This document shows positions 1-8,713 of a DNA stretch of 64,000 nucleotides, piece by piece; the first letter of the stretch is position 1, and each line of letters starts with the position of its first letter. Source of the DNA: Pseudomonadota bacterium (GTDB taxonomy: Bacteria > Pseudomonadota > Alphaproteobacteria > Sneathiellales > Sneathiellaceae); assembly GCA_024743055.1 (NCBI GenBank), contig JANSXH010000004.1:195036-259035 (forward strand), in the 5' to 3' direction. Position numbers and translations under genes: made by a program. The notes beneath the pieces were generated by a model. The model was not told where the DNA came from. It worked only from the letters and a program-made list of their open reading frames with translations, and made no database searches.

Positions 1-2
1 TC

Positions 3-170
3 GGTTGCATGCTGGGAACCAGCCTGGCGATGGCCCCTGCCACAATGCTCGGCAGTTTCGCTCGATTTATCGATCTCGACGGCCCTCTCCTCCTCGAAAA
101 AGACCGGGAGCAGGGCTTGCGGTTCGAAGGCAGTGTCATGCACCCACCATCAAGGGAGCTTTGGGGTTAG
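3..170 (+). CDS. C-terminal fragment of an unknown protein (runs in from the left edge)
   Basis: One forward frame is open from the window edge to a TAG at 168-170, giving about 55 residues. It has a hydrophobic, Ala/Met-rich start and a charged end (LLLEKDREQGLRFEG), which reads like a real protein tail. Its stop overlaps the stop of the convergent oxygenase gene (TAA on the other strand at 167-169), a common arrangement between real convergent genes. I do not recognise the family and the start lies outside the window. The other forward frame here is also open but is less protein-like. Confidence 0.4.
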   Translation, partial: GCMLGTSLAMAPATMLGSFARFIDLDGPLLLEKDREQGLRFEGSVMHPPSRELWG

Positions 171-772
171 CGGAAATTATGCCCGTGTATCCAGCCGACG
201 ATCGAATGGCGGACACCTCTTTTTATTTCTGAAATACGATGCAGCCAGTATCCTGGAAACACAACAATGTTGCCTTGCTGGCGAATAGATTGCGCATCAG
301 GAGTCACATTGTGAAACACAATATCTCCCCCTTCATATGTATCCGGATCCGTTAGCTGGAGAATGAAACAAAGCTTTCGGGAAGAAGTAAAGGAGGGGCC
401 GAGTGCGACTTCCCAGCTTTCCTCATCCACTGTACCGGCTGAATGCTTAACCAGCCAGGGCAAATCATCAGCTGGTGTTCCGGTTAGCTCAAACCGCCAA
501 TGATCTGCATTGACTTGGCCAATACCAAAACTGATCTGATCCAATGGATAAGCATTTTGCCCAAGCGGTAAAGGCTGCCTTTCTATAGTGGAGGTAGGTT
601 TCACATCGATGAAAAGCGGAACATTTCCCGCACCACTAGGCGGGGCTTTCGTCCAGGCGATAGGTTTCGCCTGGGATACAATTTCTTTGCACTCCTGAGG
701 CGAAAATACGGGCCAATGCATTACCAAAGACATATTGGTATTGCGCATTGGGGACATGGTAATCGGGGTCAT
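167..772 (-). CDS. Degenerate 2OG-Fe(II) oxygenase-like protein (paralogue lacking HxD)
   Basis: The 201-residue protein aligns end to end with the product of the gene immediately upstream (790-1392), with shared blocks such as HWRF, SRKL, LQLTD, GGD, VFP-YWLH and VGW-HG. In the neighbour the iron-binding HxD motif is H120-V-D122. Here the same place reads E121-V-A123, so both proximal metal ligands are missing. The distal His (H178) and the 2-oxoglutarate-binding Arg (R188) remain. Family knowledge says a prolyl-4-hydroxylase-like fold cannot hold iron normally without HxD, so this may be a pseudoenzyme, a partner of the active copy, or a gene under decay. The reading frame is intact. The two genes are 17 bp apart and probably co-transcribed. 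Confidence 0.75.
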   Translation of the reverse strand: MTPITMSPMRNTNMSLVMHWPVFSPQECKEIVSQAKPIAWTKAPPSGAGNVPLFIDVKPTSTIERQPLPLGQNAYPLDQISFGIGQVNADHWRFELTGTPADDLPWLVKHSAGTVDEESWEVALGPSFTSSRKLCFILQLTDPDTYEGGDIVFHNVTPDAQSIRQQGNIVVFPGYWLHRISEIKRGVRHSIVGWIHGHNFR

Positions 773-789
773 CTATTTCACCAGGCCGG

Positions 790-1392
790 TTAACGATAGC
801 TTGGGCCATGCACCCAGCCAACAACAACTTTTCTCGCTCCCTTTGTCATAGCGGCAACCTTGTGGAGCCAATAGGCTGGAAAGACGATCAAAGTTCCTTT
901 CGCCGTGAGATCTTCTCTTGGCAGATCGAACCTATGAAACTGAAGGTCTCCCCCATCATATTCGGATCCGTCTGTAAGTTGCAGCGAAAACCCCAGCTTT
1001 CTGGAGGCAGTTGCCGATTGTCCGACATCAACATGCCAGTCATTATGATCCCCAACTCGGCAATAATGCATCACCCAAGGCATATCATCCTCTGCAAAAC
1101 CGTCTAAATCGAAGCGCCAGTGACTAGAGTTTGCGTTACAGATTTCCTGGGCAATCCGATTTAATGGAAAGCCATCTTCAGACACGGGAACCGGTTGCTG
1201 AAAATTACTGCGAAAGTCTTTCTGAACTGTGAACACACCTTTTCCACCATGGCCCCCTACCATGGCTTCTTCCCATTTGTCTTCATCTAAGGAATCTAGG
1301 ATTCTGTCACATTCTTGTTCTGAAAAAACTTTGTTTACATATACGGACACGGATCCGGTATTGCGCAGTGGCGCAATGGGCATCACGATCAT
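790..1392 (-). CDS. 2OG-Fe(II) oxygenase (PKHD/prolyl-hydroxylase-like)
   Basis: This 200-residue protein carries the full facial triad of a 2-oxoglutarate, Fe(II)-dependent dioxygenase: H120 and D122 in WHVDVG, distal H177 in YWLHKV, and R187 ten residues later for the 2-oxoglutarate carboxylate. The family oxidises an unactivated C-H bond, usually hydroxylating an amino acid side chain, with succinate and CO2 as by-products. The substrate cannot be read from the sequence. It is the upstream gene of a tandem pair whose second member has lost the HxD motif. The start chosen gives an N-terminus (PIAPLRNTG) that matches the paralogue (TMSPMRNTN). Confidence 0.8.
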   Translation of the reverse strand: MIVMPIAPLRNTGSVSVYVNKVFSEQECDRILDSLDEDKWEEAMVGGHGGKGVFTVQKDFRSNFQQPVPVSEDGFPLNRIAQEICNANSSHWRFDLDGFAEDDMPWVMHYCRVGDHNDWHVDVGQSATASRKLGFSLQLTDGSEYDGGDLQFHRFDLPREDLTAKGTLIVFPAYWLHKVAAMTKGARKVVVGWVHGPSYR

Positions 1393-1562
1393 TTGGTACT
1401 TCCCTATTTATTCTCCCCGTCATGCCGTCACTGCTTTTTGGTTTTTTCTGAAAGTGTGACGGTCATCACATTCCCAAGGTTATCACACTAACGTGATATC
1501 TGCCAATACCTCTTTAAGAACGACGACAAGTAGCGCCTTCTATTTGGTTCGTGCCAAAGAAA

Positions 1563-1593
1563 ACCAGCAGCTGAGAGCCGTTCAGCCGCTGGT
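1563..1593 (-). terminator. Hairpin terminator downstream of the enoyl-CoA hydratase gene
   Basis: Two 12-base arms (ACCAGCAGCTGA at 1563-1574 and TCAGCCGCTGGT at 1582-1593) pair with one mismatch around a 7-base loop. Read on the minus strand the hairpin follows the end of the gene at 1625 and is followed by TTTTC. On the plus strand it is followed by CAAAAAT, so it is best placed to stop minus-strand transcription. Confidence 0.55.
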
Positions 1594-1624
1594 CAAAAAT
1601 AAATCCAAGAGTGGAGAGCTTCAA

Positions 1625-2416
1625 CTAGCGCCCATTGAAGACCGGCGCCCGTTTTTCAACAAAGGCTTTCGCCGCACTTTGATGATCTTCCGTCTCAAAG
1701 GCTCGGACCATGTTATTGGATTCCCAATCGAGAACGTCGCTGAGGGATCCTTCTAGGGCAACGTTAAGGTTCTTCTTCATATATCCTATCGCAACCGTCG
1801 GCAAACTCGCCAGTTGCTTGGCCATAGCAGCCGCGGCAACCGGCAGTTCTTCTGCGGGAACCGATTTATTGACCATGCCCATAGCTGCGGCATCTTTTCC
1901 CAACACGACATCGGCAGAGAAATACAGTTCACGGGCCTTGGAGGCACCCAGGAGCTTGGTCAAAAAGTAGGAACCACCAAAGTCACCGGAAAGACCTACT
2001 TTGGAAAATGCAGTCGTCAATTTGGCTGTATCGGCGGCGATGCGCATGTCGCAGGCCATCGCTAGGGAGAATCCGGCGCCAGCTGCTGGACCCGGAATAA
2101 CTGCTAGAGTGGGTTTTGGCATCTCATGCAGGAGGCGGCTGACTTCGACCCGGCTGCGCAGGTCCTGCATACGTTCATCGAGATTGACATTTGCGCCGGC
2201 ATTAGCGGCAAAGCTCTTTACATCCCCGCCCGCACAGAAAGCGTCTCCAGCGCCGGTCAGAACAACGACCCGCACGGAGCTGTCCGCCGCCAAGCGCGTA
2301 AAACTCTCTGAGAGGCCGGCCATCATTTCAGCGGTGAAGGCATTCCGGGCTTCAGGGCGGTTCATGGTGACGGTTGCGATACCGTCTTCAATCACTTCGA
2401 TCAGGTCTTCAGACAT
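1625..2416 (-). CDS. Enoyl-CoA hydratase/isomerase family protein
   Basis: The 263-residue length is typical of the crotonase family. The N-terminus has the usual short beta strands and MNRPEARNAF. The CoA-binding and oxyanion region appears as AFCAGGDVKSF near residue 60 and a second block near residues 108-118 (GPAAGAGFSLAMACD). Family members hydrate or isomerise enoyl-CoA thioesters in fatty acid or aromatic breakdown. The catalytic carboxylates vary between subfamilies, so the exact reaction is open. An AGAAGGA ribosome site sits 6-7 bases before the ATG. A short gap separates it from the amidohydrolase gene upstream, so the two may share a transcript. Confidence 0.85.
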   Translation of the reverse strand: MSEDLIEVIEDGIATVTMNRPEARNAFTAEMMAGLSESFTRLAADSSVRVVVLTGAGDAFCAGGDVKSFAANAGANVNLDERMQDLRSRVEVSRLLHEMPKPTLAVIPGPAAGAGFSLAMACDMRIAADTAKLTTAFSKVGLSGDFGGSYFLTKLLGASKARELYFSADVVLGKDAAAMGMVNKSVPAEELPVAAAAMAKQLASLPTVAIGYMKKNLNVALEGSLSDVLDWESNNMVRAFETEDHQSAAKAFVEKRAPVFNGR

Positions 2417-2458
2417 CTTGTTTATCCTTCTTTTTTGCTGTTCTGAAAATTTGCTTAG

Positions 2459-3631
2459 TTATTTTCTTGGTAACTGTTGTTCAACGAGCTTCGCCCAAAG
2501 ACTGGCGCCAACAGAAAGCACCTCATCGTTAAAATCGAACTCCGGATGATGGACCGAGTGAAAATGGGTATCATCCCGAGTGCCAAGGAACAGATATGCA
2601 CCGGGGCAGGCTTCCAACATAAATGAAAAATCCTCGCTTCCCATGCGTATCGATGTATTCAAATCGACATTATCAGGGCCGACAACTTCCGCAGCTGCTT
2701 TGGCGACGATATAGGTCTCTTTCTCATGATTGACCGTGCTGGGATATCCCCGGACATAGTCAACATCAATCTTGGTTCCATGGGTTGCTGCTATTCCCGC
2801 GCAGATTTCATGCACTCTGTTTTCTATCAAATCCCTCGTCTCCGCAGTCATTGTCCTGATGGACGCCGTCAATTTGGCACTATGTCCAATAATATTGGAT
2901 CCTGTCCCACCTTCAAACATGGTAACGCTGACAACGGCATTGTCCACCGGACCAACATTGCGCGCGACAATAGTTTGCAGTGCTGTATATAGCTGCACCC
3001 CAACGGCGATAGGATCGATGGTCAGATGGGGATGAGCGGCATGTCCGCCTTTGCCGTGAATTGTCATCTCAACTGTATCCGCCGACGCCATCAAGGGGCC
3101 AGGGCGTAAATTAATCGTTCCTTTCGGCTTGTCCGGATTATTATGAAGGCCATAAACACCATCGCAGGGGAAGCGCTCAAAAAGGCCGTCCTTGACCATG
3201 GCATCGCCACCACCGCCGCCTTCCTCAGCGGGCTGAAATATAAAATGCACAGTGCCGTCGAAGTTGCGACTCTCCGAAAGGTATTTCGCTGCACCTAGCA
3301 AAATGGCTGTATGGCCATCGTGGCCGCAGGCATGCATTTTCCCGTCGATACAGGATTTATAGTCAAAATCATTCAGCTCCTGCATAGGCAATGCATCCAT
3401 GTCAGCCCGGATACCAATGGTTTTCTTGCTATCCCCCTGACCTTTCAGGACACCTACAAGGCCGGTGACACCAATCCCTTCATGCACCTCAATACCCCAG
3501 GATCTCAGCTTTTCCGCTACAACTTCCGCCGTACGGCGTTCCTCGAAGCAAAGTTCAGGATGTTTATGGATATCCCTGCGCCAGGCCTGCATATCCTCAT
3601 GTATTTCAGCGATCCGATTGTAAACAGGCAC
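2459..3631 (-). CDS. M20-family amidohydrolase (hippurate hydrolase-like)
   Basis: This 390-residue protein matches the M20D amidohydrolases that split N-acyl amino acids such as hippurate. Visible motifs include RRDIHKHPEL near the N-terminus, RADMDALP, CGHDGHTA with metal ligands, and FQPAEEGGGG with the catalytic Glu. HSVHHPEFDFND near the C-terminus holds the last metal ligand. A dimerisation domain lies roughly at residues 180-290. The start is a GTG preceded by AAAGGAG at good spacing. It lies upstream of the enoyl-CoA hydratase gene on the same strand. The natural substrate is not determined. Confidence 0.88.
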   Translation of the reverse strand: MPVYNRIAEIHEDMQAWRRDIHKHPELCFEERRTAEVVAEKLRSWGIEVHEGIGVTGLVGVLKGQGDSKKTIGIRADMDALPMQELNDFDYKSCIDGKMHACGHDGHTAILLGAAKYLSESRNFDGTVHFIFQPAEEGGGGGDAMVKDGLFERFPCDGVYGLHNNPDKPKGTINLRPGPLMASADTVEMTIHGKGGHAAHPHLTIDPIAVGVQLYTALQTIVARNVGPVDNAVVSVTMFEGGTGSNIIGHSAKLTASIRTMTAETRDLIENRVHEICAGIAATHGTKIDVDYVRGYPSTVNHEKETYIVAKAAAEVVGPDNVDLNTSIRMGSEDFSFMLEACPGAYLFLGTRDDTHFHSVHHPEFDFNDEVLSVGASLWAKLVEQQLPRK

Positions 3632-3802
3632 GCGGCGGCTCCTTTATTATTGTTGATTATTGAACCCGCATGTTGCCATTGTTTGGCAGACTTGGCAACG
3701 CCCAGGCCCCGCCAGAAAAATCCTCAAAACCTCAGTCATAATCTTTTAATTCGAATTCCCTAAACTATATATCAGGATCTTGTGTGCAGTTGCGAAAGGA
3801 TT

Positions 3803-3830
3803 TCTTGCCAATCGGCGGATCGACGCTATA
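3803..3830 (+). promoter_or_regulatory. Predicted sigma-70-type promoter of bipA
   Basis: TTGCCA (3803-3808) and TATACT (3825-3830) are separated by 16 bases and lie about 40 bases before the bipA start codon. This is a good housekeeping promoter by eye; no transcript data are available. Confidence 0.5.
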
Positions 3831-3869
3831 CTGCGCGCGCTTTTGACAGTTTAGATAAGTAGTACACTC

Positions 3870-5693
3870 ATGGAAATTCGGAACGTCGCGATCATCGCCC
3901 ATGTTGATCATGGGAAGACAACACTTGTGGATGGCCTGCTCAAACAGAGCGGGACGTTCCGCGATAACCAGCAGGTGGCTGAACGAGCCATGGACAGTAA
4001 TGACCTGGAGCGTGAGCGCGGGATTACAATCCTGGCCAAATGTACCTCTGTTGAATGGGAAGGCTATCGCCTGAATATCGTTGATACACCTGGCCATGCC
4101 GATTTTGGCGGTGAGGTGGAGCGCATCCTGAGCATGGTCGATGGTGTCGTGGTTCTTGTGGATGCCGCTGAAGGCCCAATGCCGCAGACCAAGTTCGTCA
4201 CCCAAAAGGCCCTTGGTTTGGGTCTCAAACCGATTGTTGTGATCAATAAGGCAGACCGTCCTGATGGGCGCCCTGAAGAAGTTCTCGACGAATGTTTCGA
4301 TTTGCTTGTTGCCCTTGACGCAGATGAAGATCAGCTCGACTTTCCCGTATTATATGCCTCCGCTAAAGAAGGCTGGGCCGTTACCGATCTGTCCGAACCG
4401 AAGGAAAATCTGCATCCGCTTTTTGATTTGATTGTTCAACATGTTGCTGCTCCAAATGTAGATGAAGACGCACCGTTCCGCATGCTGGTAACTACTATTG
4501 AAAGCAACCCGTATCTCGGGCGCCTTTTGACCGGACGTGTCGAAAGTGGCGTCTTGAAAACCAACGAGCCGGTTAAGGGCCTTCGCCGTGAAGGCGGTAA
4601 GGTCGAGGATGCCCGCGCCAACAAGATCATGGCGTTCCGTGGCCTTGAGCGAGAAACCATTTCCGAAGCCCGGGCTGGAGACATCGTTTCCATTGCCGGC
4701 CTTGTCAAAACGACAGTCGCAGACACCATTGGCACGCCTGACGAGACTGAAGCAATTGATGCTCAGCCCATTGATCCGCCAACCATCTCCATGACTTTCG
4801 CTATCAATTCCTCACCACTTGCCGGACGGGATGGTGATAAAGTCCAAAGCCGTGTGATCCGGGATCGCCTGATGAAGGAAATCGAAGGCAATGTTTCGAT
4901 CCGTGTTGAGGATAGTGAAGACGCTGATTCCTACATCGTCTCCGGCCGCGGCGAATTGCAGCTTGGCGTTCTGATTGAAACTATGCGCCGGGAAGGCTTT
5001 GAGCTTTCCATAAGCCGTCCGCGAGTCCTGTTCCGTGAAGACGAAACGACGGGTGCAACACTAGAACCTCGAGAAGAAGTTGTTGTCGATGTGGATGACG
5101 AATTTTCCGGCGTTGTCGTCGAGAAAATTGCTTTGCGCAAGGGAACTATGACCGATATGCGGCCTTCCGGGGGTGGCAAGACGCGGATTACCTTCCTCTG
5201 CCCGACCCGTGGTCTGATTGGATATCATGGAGAATTCCTGACCGACACCCGCGGTACCGGTATCATGAACCGCCTGTTTGATTCCTATGTCCCGCATAAG
5301 GGTGAGATCCCAGGTCGGCGCAATGGTGTTTTGATTGCCAACTCAACGGGTAAGTCCGTCGCTTTTGCCATCTGGAACCTGGAAGCTCGTGGCTTCTTCT
5401 TTATTGGTAGTGGCGTGGATGTCTATGAGGGCATGATCCTCGGTGAACATAACCGCCCCAATGATCTTGAAGTCAACGCCCTTAAAGCTAAACAGCTTAC
5501 CAACATTCGCGCCTCCGGAACCGATGAGGCGGTCCGCCTGACGACACCGCGCAAAATGACGTTGGAGCAAGCCATCGCCTATATCGATGATGATGAGCTG
5601 GTCGAAGTCACGCCAAATTTCATTCGCCTTCGCAAGCGTCATTTGGATCCCCATGAGAGAAAGAAAGCCTCTCGGACAAAGATCGCAAGCTAA
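3870..5693 (+). CDS. typA: Translational GTPase BipA/TypA
   Basis: This 607-residue protein has the full GTPase signature: AHVDHGKTT (G1, residues 10-18), RERGIT (G2), DTPGHADF (G3) and NKADR (G4). The elongation-factor-like domain II, the two alpha-beta domains and the BipA-specific C-terminal region follow. The length is normal for TypA. It is a ribosome-associated GTPase used in stress adaptation, growth at low temperature and 50S subunit assembly. There is no strong Shine-Dalgarno sequence before the ATG (GTAGTACACTC), which is notable for a highly conserved gene. It appears to be transcribed alone. Confidence 0.97.
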   Translation: MEIRNVAIIAHVDHGKTTLVDGLLKQSGTFRDNQQVAERAMDSNDLERERGITILAKCTSVEWEGYRLNIVDTPGHADFGGEVERILSMVDGVVVLVDAAEGPMPQTKFVTQKALGLGLKPIVVINKADRPDGRPEEVLDECFDLLVALDADEDQLDFPVLYASAKEGWAVTDLSEPKENLHPLFDLIVQHVAAPNVDEDAPFRMLVTTIESNPYLGRLLTGRVESGVLKTNEPVKGLRREGGKVEDARANKIMAFRGLERETISEARAGDIVSIAGLVKTTVADTIGTPDETEAIDAQPIDPPTISMTFAINSSPLAGRDGDKVQSRVIRDRLMKEIEGNVSIRVEDSEDADSYIVSGRGELQLGVLIETMRREGFELSISRPRVLFREDETTGATLEPREEVVVDVDDEFSGVVVEKIALRKGTMTDMRPSGGGKTRITFLCPTRGLIGYHGEFLTDTRGTGIMNRLFDSYVPHKGEIPGRRNGVLIANSTGKSVAFAIWNLEARGFFFIGSGVDVYEGMILGEHNRPNDLEVNALKAKQLTNIRASGTDEAVRLTTPRKMTLEQAIAYIDDDELVEVTPNFIRLRKRHLDPHERKKASRTKIAS

Positions 5694-5832
5694 GGCCTTC
5701 TGCCAGAACCCGCTTTATCCTTGCAAAGTCTTTTTTGAGGAAAAAAGCTAGCGCCCGCCTGCGTCTTATGGAAACATAGCGGCAATGGCGGGGCATGCGC
5801 CCTCTAGAACAATAAAAACAAGTGAGGACTAA

Positions 5833-6054
5833 ATGGCGTTAGTAGATGTAGTTTCGGAAATCACCGGCAAAGTCTGGAAAATCGAAGCCGAAATCGGCGA
5901 GGAACTCGAAGAAGATGATCCGGTGGTTATTCTGGAAAGCATGAAGATGGAAATCCCTGTCATGGCTCCGGAAGATGGCAAGCTGACTGAAATCCTGGTT
6001 GGCGAAGGCGATGCGGTTGCCGAAGATCAGGTCATCGCCCGCATGGAAGTCTGA
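5833..6054 (+). CDS. Biotin/lipoyl-attachment carrier protein (short BCCP-like)
   Basis: The 73-residue protein consists only of a biotinyl domain. The attachment motif is ESMKM at residues 35-39, with K38 as the expected biotinylated lysine. The two symmetrical beta halves are visible (TGKVWKIEAEIGEEL and APEDGKLTEILVGEGDAV). Stand-alone carriers of this size serve acyl-CoA carboxylases or related biotin enzymes, but no carboxylase subunit is nearby, so the partner is unknown. GAGGA precedes the ATG by about 5 bases. Confidence 0.9.
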   Translation: MALVDVVSEITGKVWKIEAEIGEELEEDDPVVILESMKMEIPVMAPEDGKLTEILVGEGDAVAEDQVIARMEV

Positions 6055-6060
6055 CCTTTA

Positions 6061-6435
6061 CTACCAAAGCCAGGTAGTCGGATTGGGAACCGGTTGTTCG
6101 CGGGTCAGGAATTTAAGACCTTTGGCGCAGCGGATGATTAGCCAGACGGCAGCGCCCAGAATGATGATAAAGCCAATTCCTGCAAAGAGAGAAATTCCTC
6201 CGATCACAAGATAAAGAGTGAACATCCAGAACGTGCGGATCTGATATTGGAAATGCGTCTCAATCCATTCGGCATTTTCATAGCGGTTCATATAGGCCAT
6301 GACGGCGCCGACGAAATGGGCGATCTGAATGACCAGGGTGGCGAGATATAGGAAATAGATAATCTGCGCCATTTTGGCGGCACCCTTTTCCTTGGCAATA
6401 TCCTCCGCTGACGGATTTTCTGTAATATCGTTCAT
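6061..6435 (-). CDS. DUF4870-like small membrane protein
   Basis: The 124-residue protein has a charged N-terminus of about 20 residues and then three or so hydrophobic segments (roughly residues 23-45, 70-90 and 90-108). The block of polar residues followed by HFQYQIRTFW is typical of DUF4870-type proteins, whose function is unknown. It converges with the biotin carrier gene, ending 6 bp from it, and its start is divergent from the MFS gene at 6582. Confidence 0.75.
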   Translation of the reverse strand: MNDITENPSAEDIAKEKGAAKMAQIIYFLYLATLVIQIAHFVGAVMAYMNRYENAEWIETHFQYQIRTFWMFTLYLVIGGISLFAGIGFIIILGAAVWLIIRCAKGLKFLTREQPVPNPTTWLW

Positions 6436-6581
6436 TCATTTACCCCTGATCAGGATCAACATGCATAGACAAGTATATGTATAGATTTCCGCCGAACGAA
6501 GCGAAAATATTTATATAGGCCCGTCTCGCCTTCACGGCGATACTTGTCTAGTATCTGCTGAAATTTTCTGGGTGTTAAAGT

Positions 6582-7781
6582 ATGCTTGCCGTCTTCCTTT
6601 CGATCTTCCTGGATCTTGTCGGATTTGGAATTGTCATTCCTCTGCTGCCTTTCTATGCAGAGCATTATGGCGCCTCTCCGTTTATGGTGACATGGCTGGC
6701 GACGGCCTTTTCCATCTTTCAGATGGTGTTTTCGACCATTTGGGGGCGCCTATCCGATAAATGGGGACGCCGCCCAATCTTTCTCGCCTGCCTTGCCTTG
6801 AGCGCCGTCGCCTATCTTTGGACAGGCCTTGCAGAAACTTTCACAGCCCTGATTATCGCGAGATGCGTGAGCGGGATTGCCTCAGGTAAGATTTCTGTTG
6901 CCCAAGCCATCATTGCGGACATTACAACGCCGGAAACCCGTGCCAAAGGTATGGGAATGGTTGGTGCTGCCTTTGGCCTCGGCTTTGTCACAGGTCCAGC
7001 ACTTGGTGGTCTTTTAGTTGGCACCGATCCGCTGAACCCGGACTTTGCGACGCCCATGTATGTGGCCGCTGCCCTTTCCTTCCTGGGTCTTTTATTGGCC
7101 TTTTTCACCGTAAAGGAATCTTTGAGTTCTGAAGATAAGGCTGCCTCTCATGCTACAGCCCGGTTGCCGGTCAAGGAGCAGTTTCAGATCATCGTTTCCT
7201 CGCAGGTGATCGCGTGGCTCATCGGGATCTTCTTTATTGTCAGTTTCGTGTTCAGCCAGGTAGAAATTCTCTTTCCCCTATGGACGGCGCGCACGTTTGA
7301 CTGGACACCAAGGGATCTTGGATATTGTTTCGCTTATATCGGCATCCTGATGGTCTTGATACAGGGCGCACTAATCGGTCCGCTCACAAAGAAACTGGGC
7401 TCAAAAAAGCTTGTTATTGCGGGGCTTGTTCTTTTGGGATCCGGCCTGTTACTCACCATTTTTTCCGCCAATGTTGCCATCTTTTTGGTCGCAACTACCG
7501 TTATCGTCTTTGGAATTGGTATCCTTACCCCCACGCAATCCAGCCTCATCAGTCTCTGTTCAGCAAAAGGACAGCAAGGGGCGACATTGGGAATTGCCAA
7601 TACCGCAGCCGGTTTTGGCCGTATCGCTGGCCCTCTTTGGGCAGGTATCCTCTTTGATTTTGTCCATTTTGATGCCCCGTTCCTCATCGGCGGAGCCATT
7701 TGCTTTGTTTTCCTAGCCCTTCTCCTTCGGGCGGTTTACAGTGCTATTGATCAAGAACCACAAGAAGCCGACGCATCGTAA
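6582..7781 (+). CDS. MFS transporter, TetA-like drug:H+ antiporter family
   Basis: The 399-residue protein has about 12 hydrophobic segments and the MFS motif A (GRLSDKWGRRP) between TM2 and TM3. The N-terminus (LDLVGFGIVIPLLPFYAEHYG) is characteristic of the TetA/MdtG-like drug-antiporter group. The motif VSGIASGKISVAQAIIAD near residue 105 fits antiporter motif C-type positions. The substrate is unknown; tetracycline resistance should not be assumed. The SDR gene follows 38 bp downstream on the same strand and may be co-transcribed. Confidence 0.85.
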   Translation: MLAVFLSIFLDLVGFGIVIPLLPFYAEHYGASPFMVTWLATAFSIFQMVFSTIWGRLSDKWGRRPIFLACLALSAVAYLWTGLAETFTALIIARCVSGIASGKISVAQAIIADITTPETRAKGMGMVGAAFGLGFVTGPALGGLLVGTDPLNPDFATPMYVAAALSFLGLLLAFFTVKESLSSEDKAASHATARLPVKEQFQIIVSSQVIAWLIGIFFIVSFVFSQVEILFPLWTARTFDWTPRDLGYCFAYIGILMVLIQGALIGPLTKKLGSKKLVIAGLVLLGSGLLLTIFSANVAIFLVATTVIVFGIGILTPTQSSLISLCSAKGQQGATLGIANTAAGFGRIAGPLWAGILFDFVHFDAPFLIGGAICFVFLALLLRAVYSAIDQEPQEADAS

Positions 7782-7819
7782 CGGCTCGAAAGCACTGCTT
7801 TCATAGAAGGAGATTTTCC

Positions 7820-8704
7820 ATGTTCAAAGAAGACCTGTTGAAAGGTAAACGTATCCTCGTGACTGGAGGCGGAACCGGCCTTGGCAAAACCATGACCCGC
7901 GGATTTTTGGAAGTGGGCGCCGAGGTGATAATTTGTGGCCGTCGGAAAACGGTTGTGGATGAAACCGCAGAGGAACTGATGAAAGAAACCGGCGGCAAGG
8001 TTTCAACCTACCAGATTGATATTCGCAACGCAGACGCGATCGAGGAAATGATGGATGACATCTGGCAAGGGGGACCTCTGGACTCTCTGGTCAATAATGC
8101 CGCGGGCAATTTCCTGTCAAGAACAGAGGATTTAAGCAGCCGCGCCTTCGATGCCATCGCCAATATTGTTTTTCATGGCACCTTCTATATGACCAATGCG
8201 TGCGGTAAGCGCTGGATTGCGGGTGGTCATAAAGGGAATGTCCTCTCTATCGTCACGACATGGGTCTGGAACGGTTCAGCATATGTGGTGCCAAGTGCCA
8301 TGTCTAAGGCCGGCGTTACCGCGATGACCCAAGGACTGGCGGTAGAATGGGGCCCAAAAGGTATTCGACTAAACGCCATTGCTCCCGGCCCATTCCCGAC
8401 GGAGGGTGCCTGGGCAAGACTGCGTCCGACGGGAAGCTATGGCGATAAACTGCCTGGCAAAGGCACCGATCAGATCCCCTTGCGCCGTGACGGCAAGCAT
8501 CCGGAACTGGCCAATCTCGCCACTTTCATGATGGCGGACGAATGCTCCTATATAAATGGAGAGGTTATTGCCATTGATGGCGGTCAATGGCTCAACAGTG
8601 CTGGAAACTACGGCCAGCTCGATCAGCTGACCGACGATGACTGGATTGGCATTCGTGACCAGATTAAATCTGCCAACGCCCAGGATAAGTTACAGCGAGG
8701 CTAA
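7820..8704 (+). CDS. SDR oxidoreductase, 2,4-dienoyl-CoA reductase-like
   Basis: This 294-residue protein has the Rossmann motif TGGGTGLG at residues 15-22 and NNAAGNF near residue 101. Instead of the classic YxxxK it shows S159-A-M-S-K163, the Ser-xxx-Lys arrangement seen in DECR-type 2,4-dienoyl-CoA reductases. Such enzymes use NADPH to reduce the conjugated double bonds produced during oxidation of unsaturated fatty acids. The ATG is preceded by AGAAGGAG at ideal spacing. It converges with the long coiled-coil gene 9 bp downstream. Confidence 0.83.
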   Translation: MFKEDLLKGKRILVTGGGTGLGKTMTRGFLEVGAEVIICGRRKTVVDETAEELMKETGGKVSTYQIDIRNADAIEEMMDDIWQGGPLDSLVNNAAGNFLSRTEDLSSRAFDAIANIVFHGTFYMTNACGKRWIAGGHKGNVLSIVTTWVWNGSAYVVPSAMSKAGVTAMTQGLAVEWGPKGIRLNAIAPGPFPTEGAWARLRPTGSYGDKLPGKGTDQIPLRRDGKHPELANLATFMMADECSYINGEVIAIDGGQWLNSAGNYGQLDQLTDDDWIGIRDQIKSANAQDKLQRG

Positions 8705-8713
8705 CTCGTTCAG

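Noticed and set aside
5..232. Open frame of 75 residues in another forward frame at the left edge
   Set aside because: It runs past the convergent gene and its Arg/Pro-rich product looks like a shadow; the neighbouring frame ending at 170 is better.
3842..3862. A second TTGACA just before the bipA start
   Set aside because: No -10 box at the right distance; the promoter at 3803-3830 is better placed.
5729..5749. CTTTTTTGAGGAAAAAAG hairpin after bipA
   Set aside because: The stem is all A/T with a very short loop and no real U-run afterwards; not a convincing terminator.
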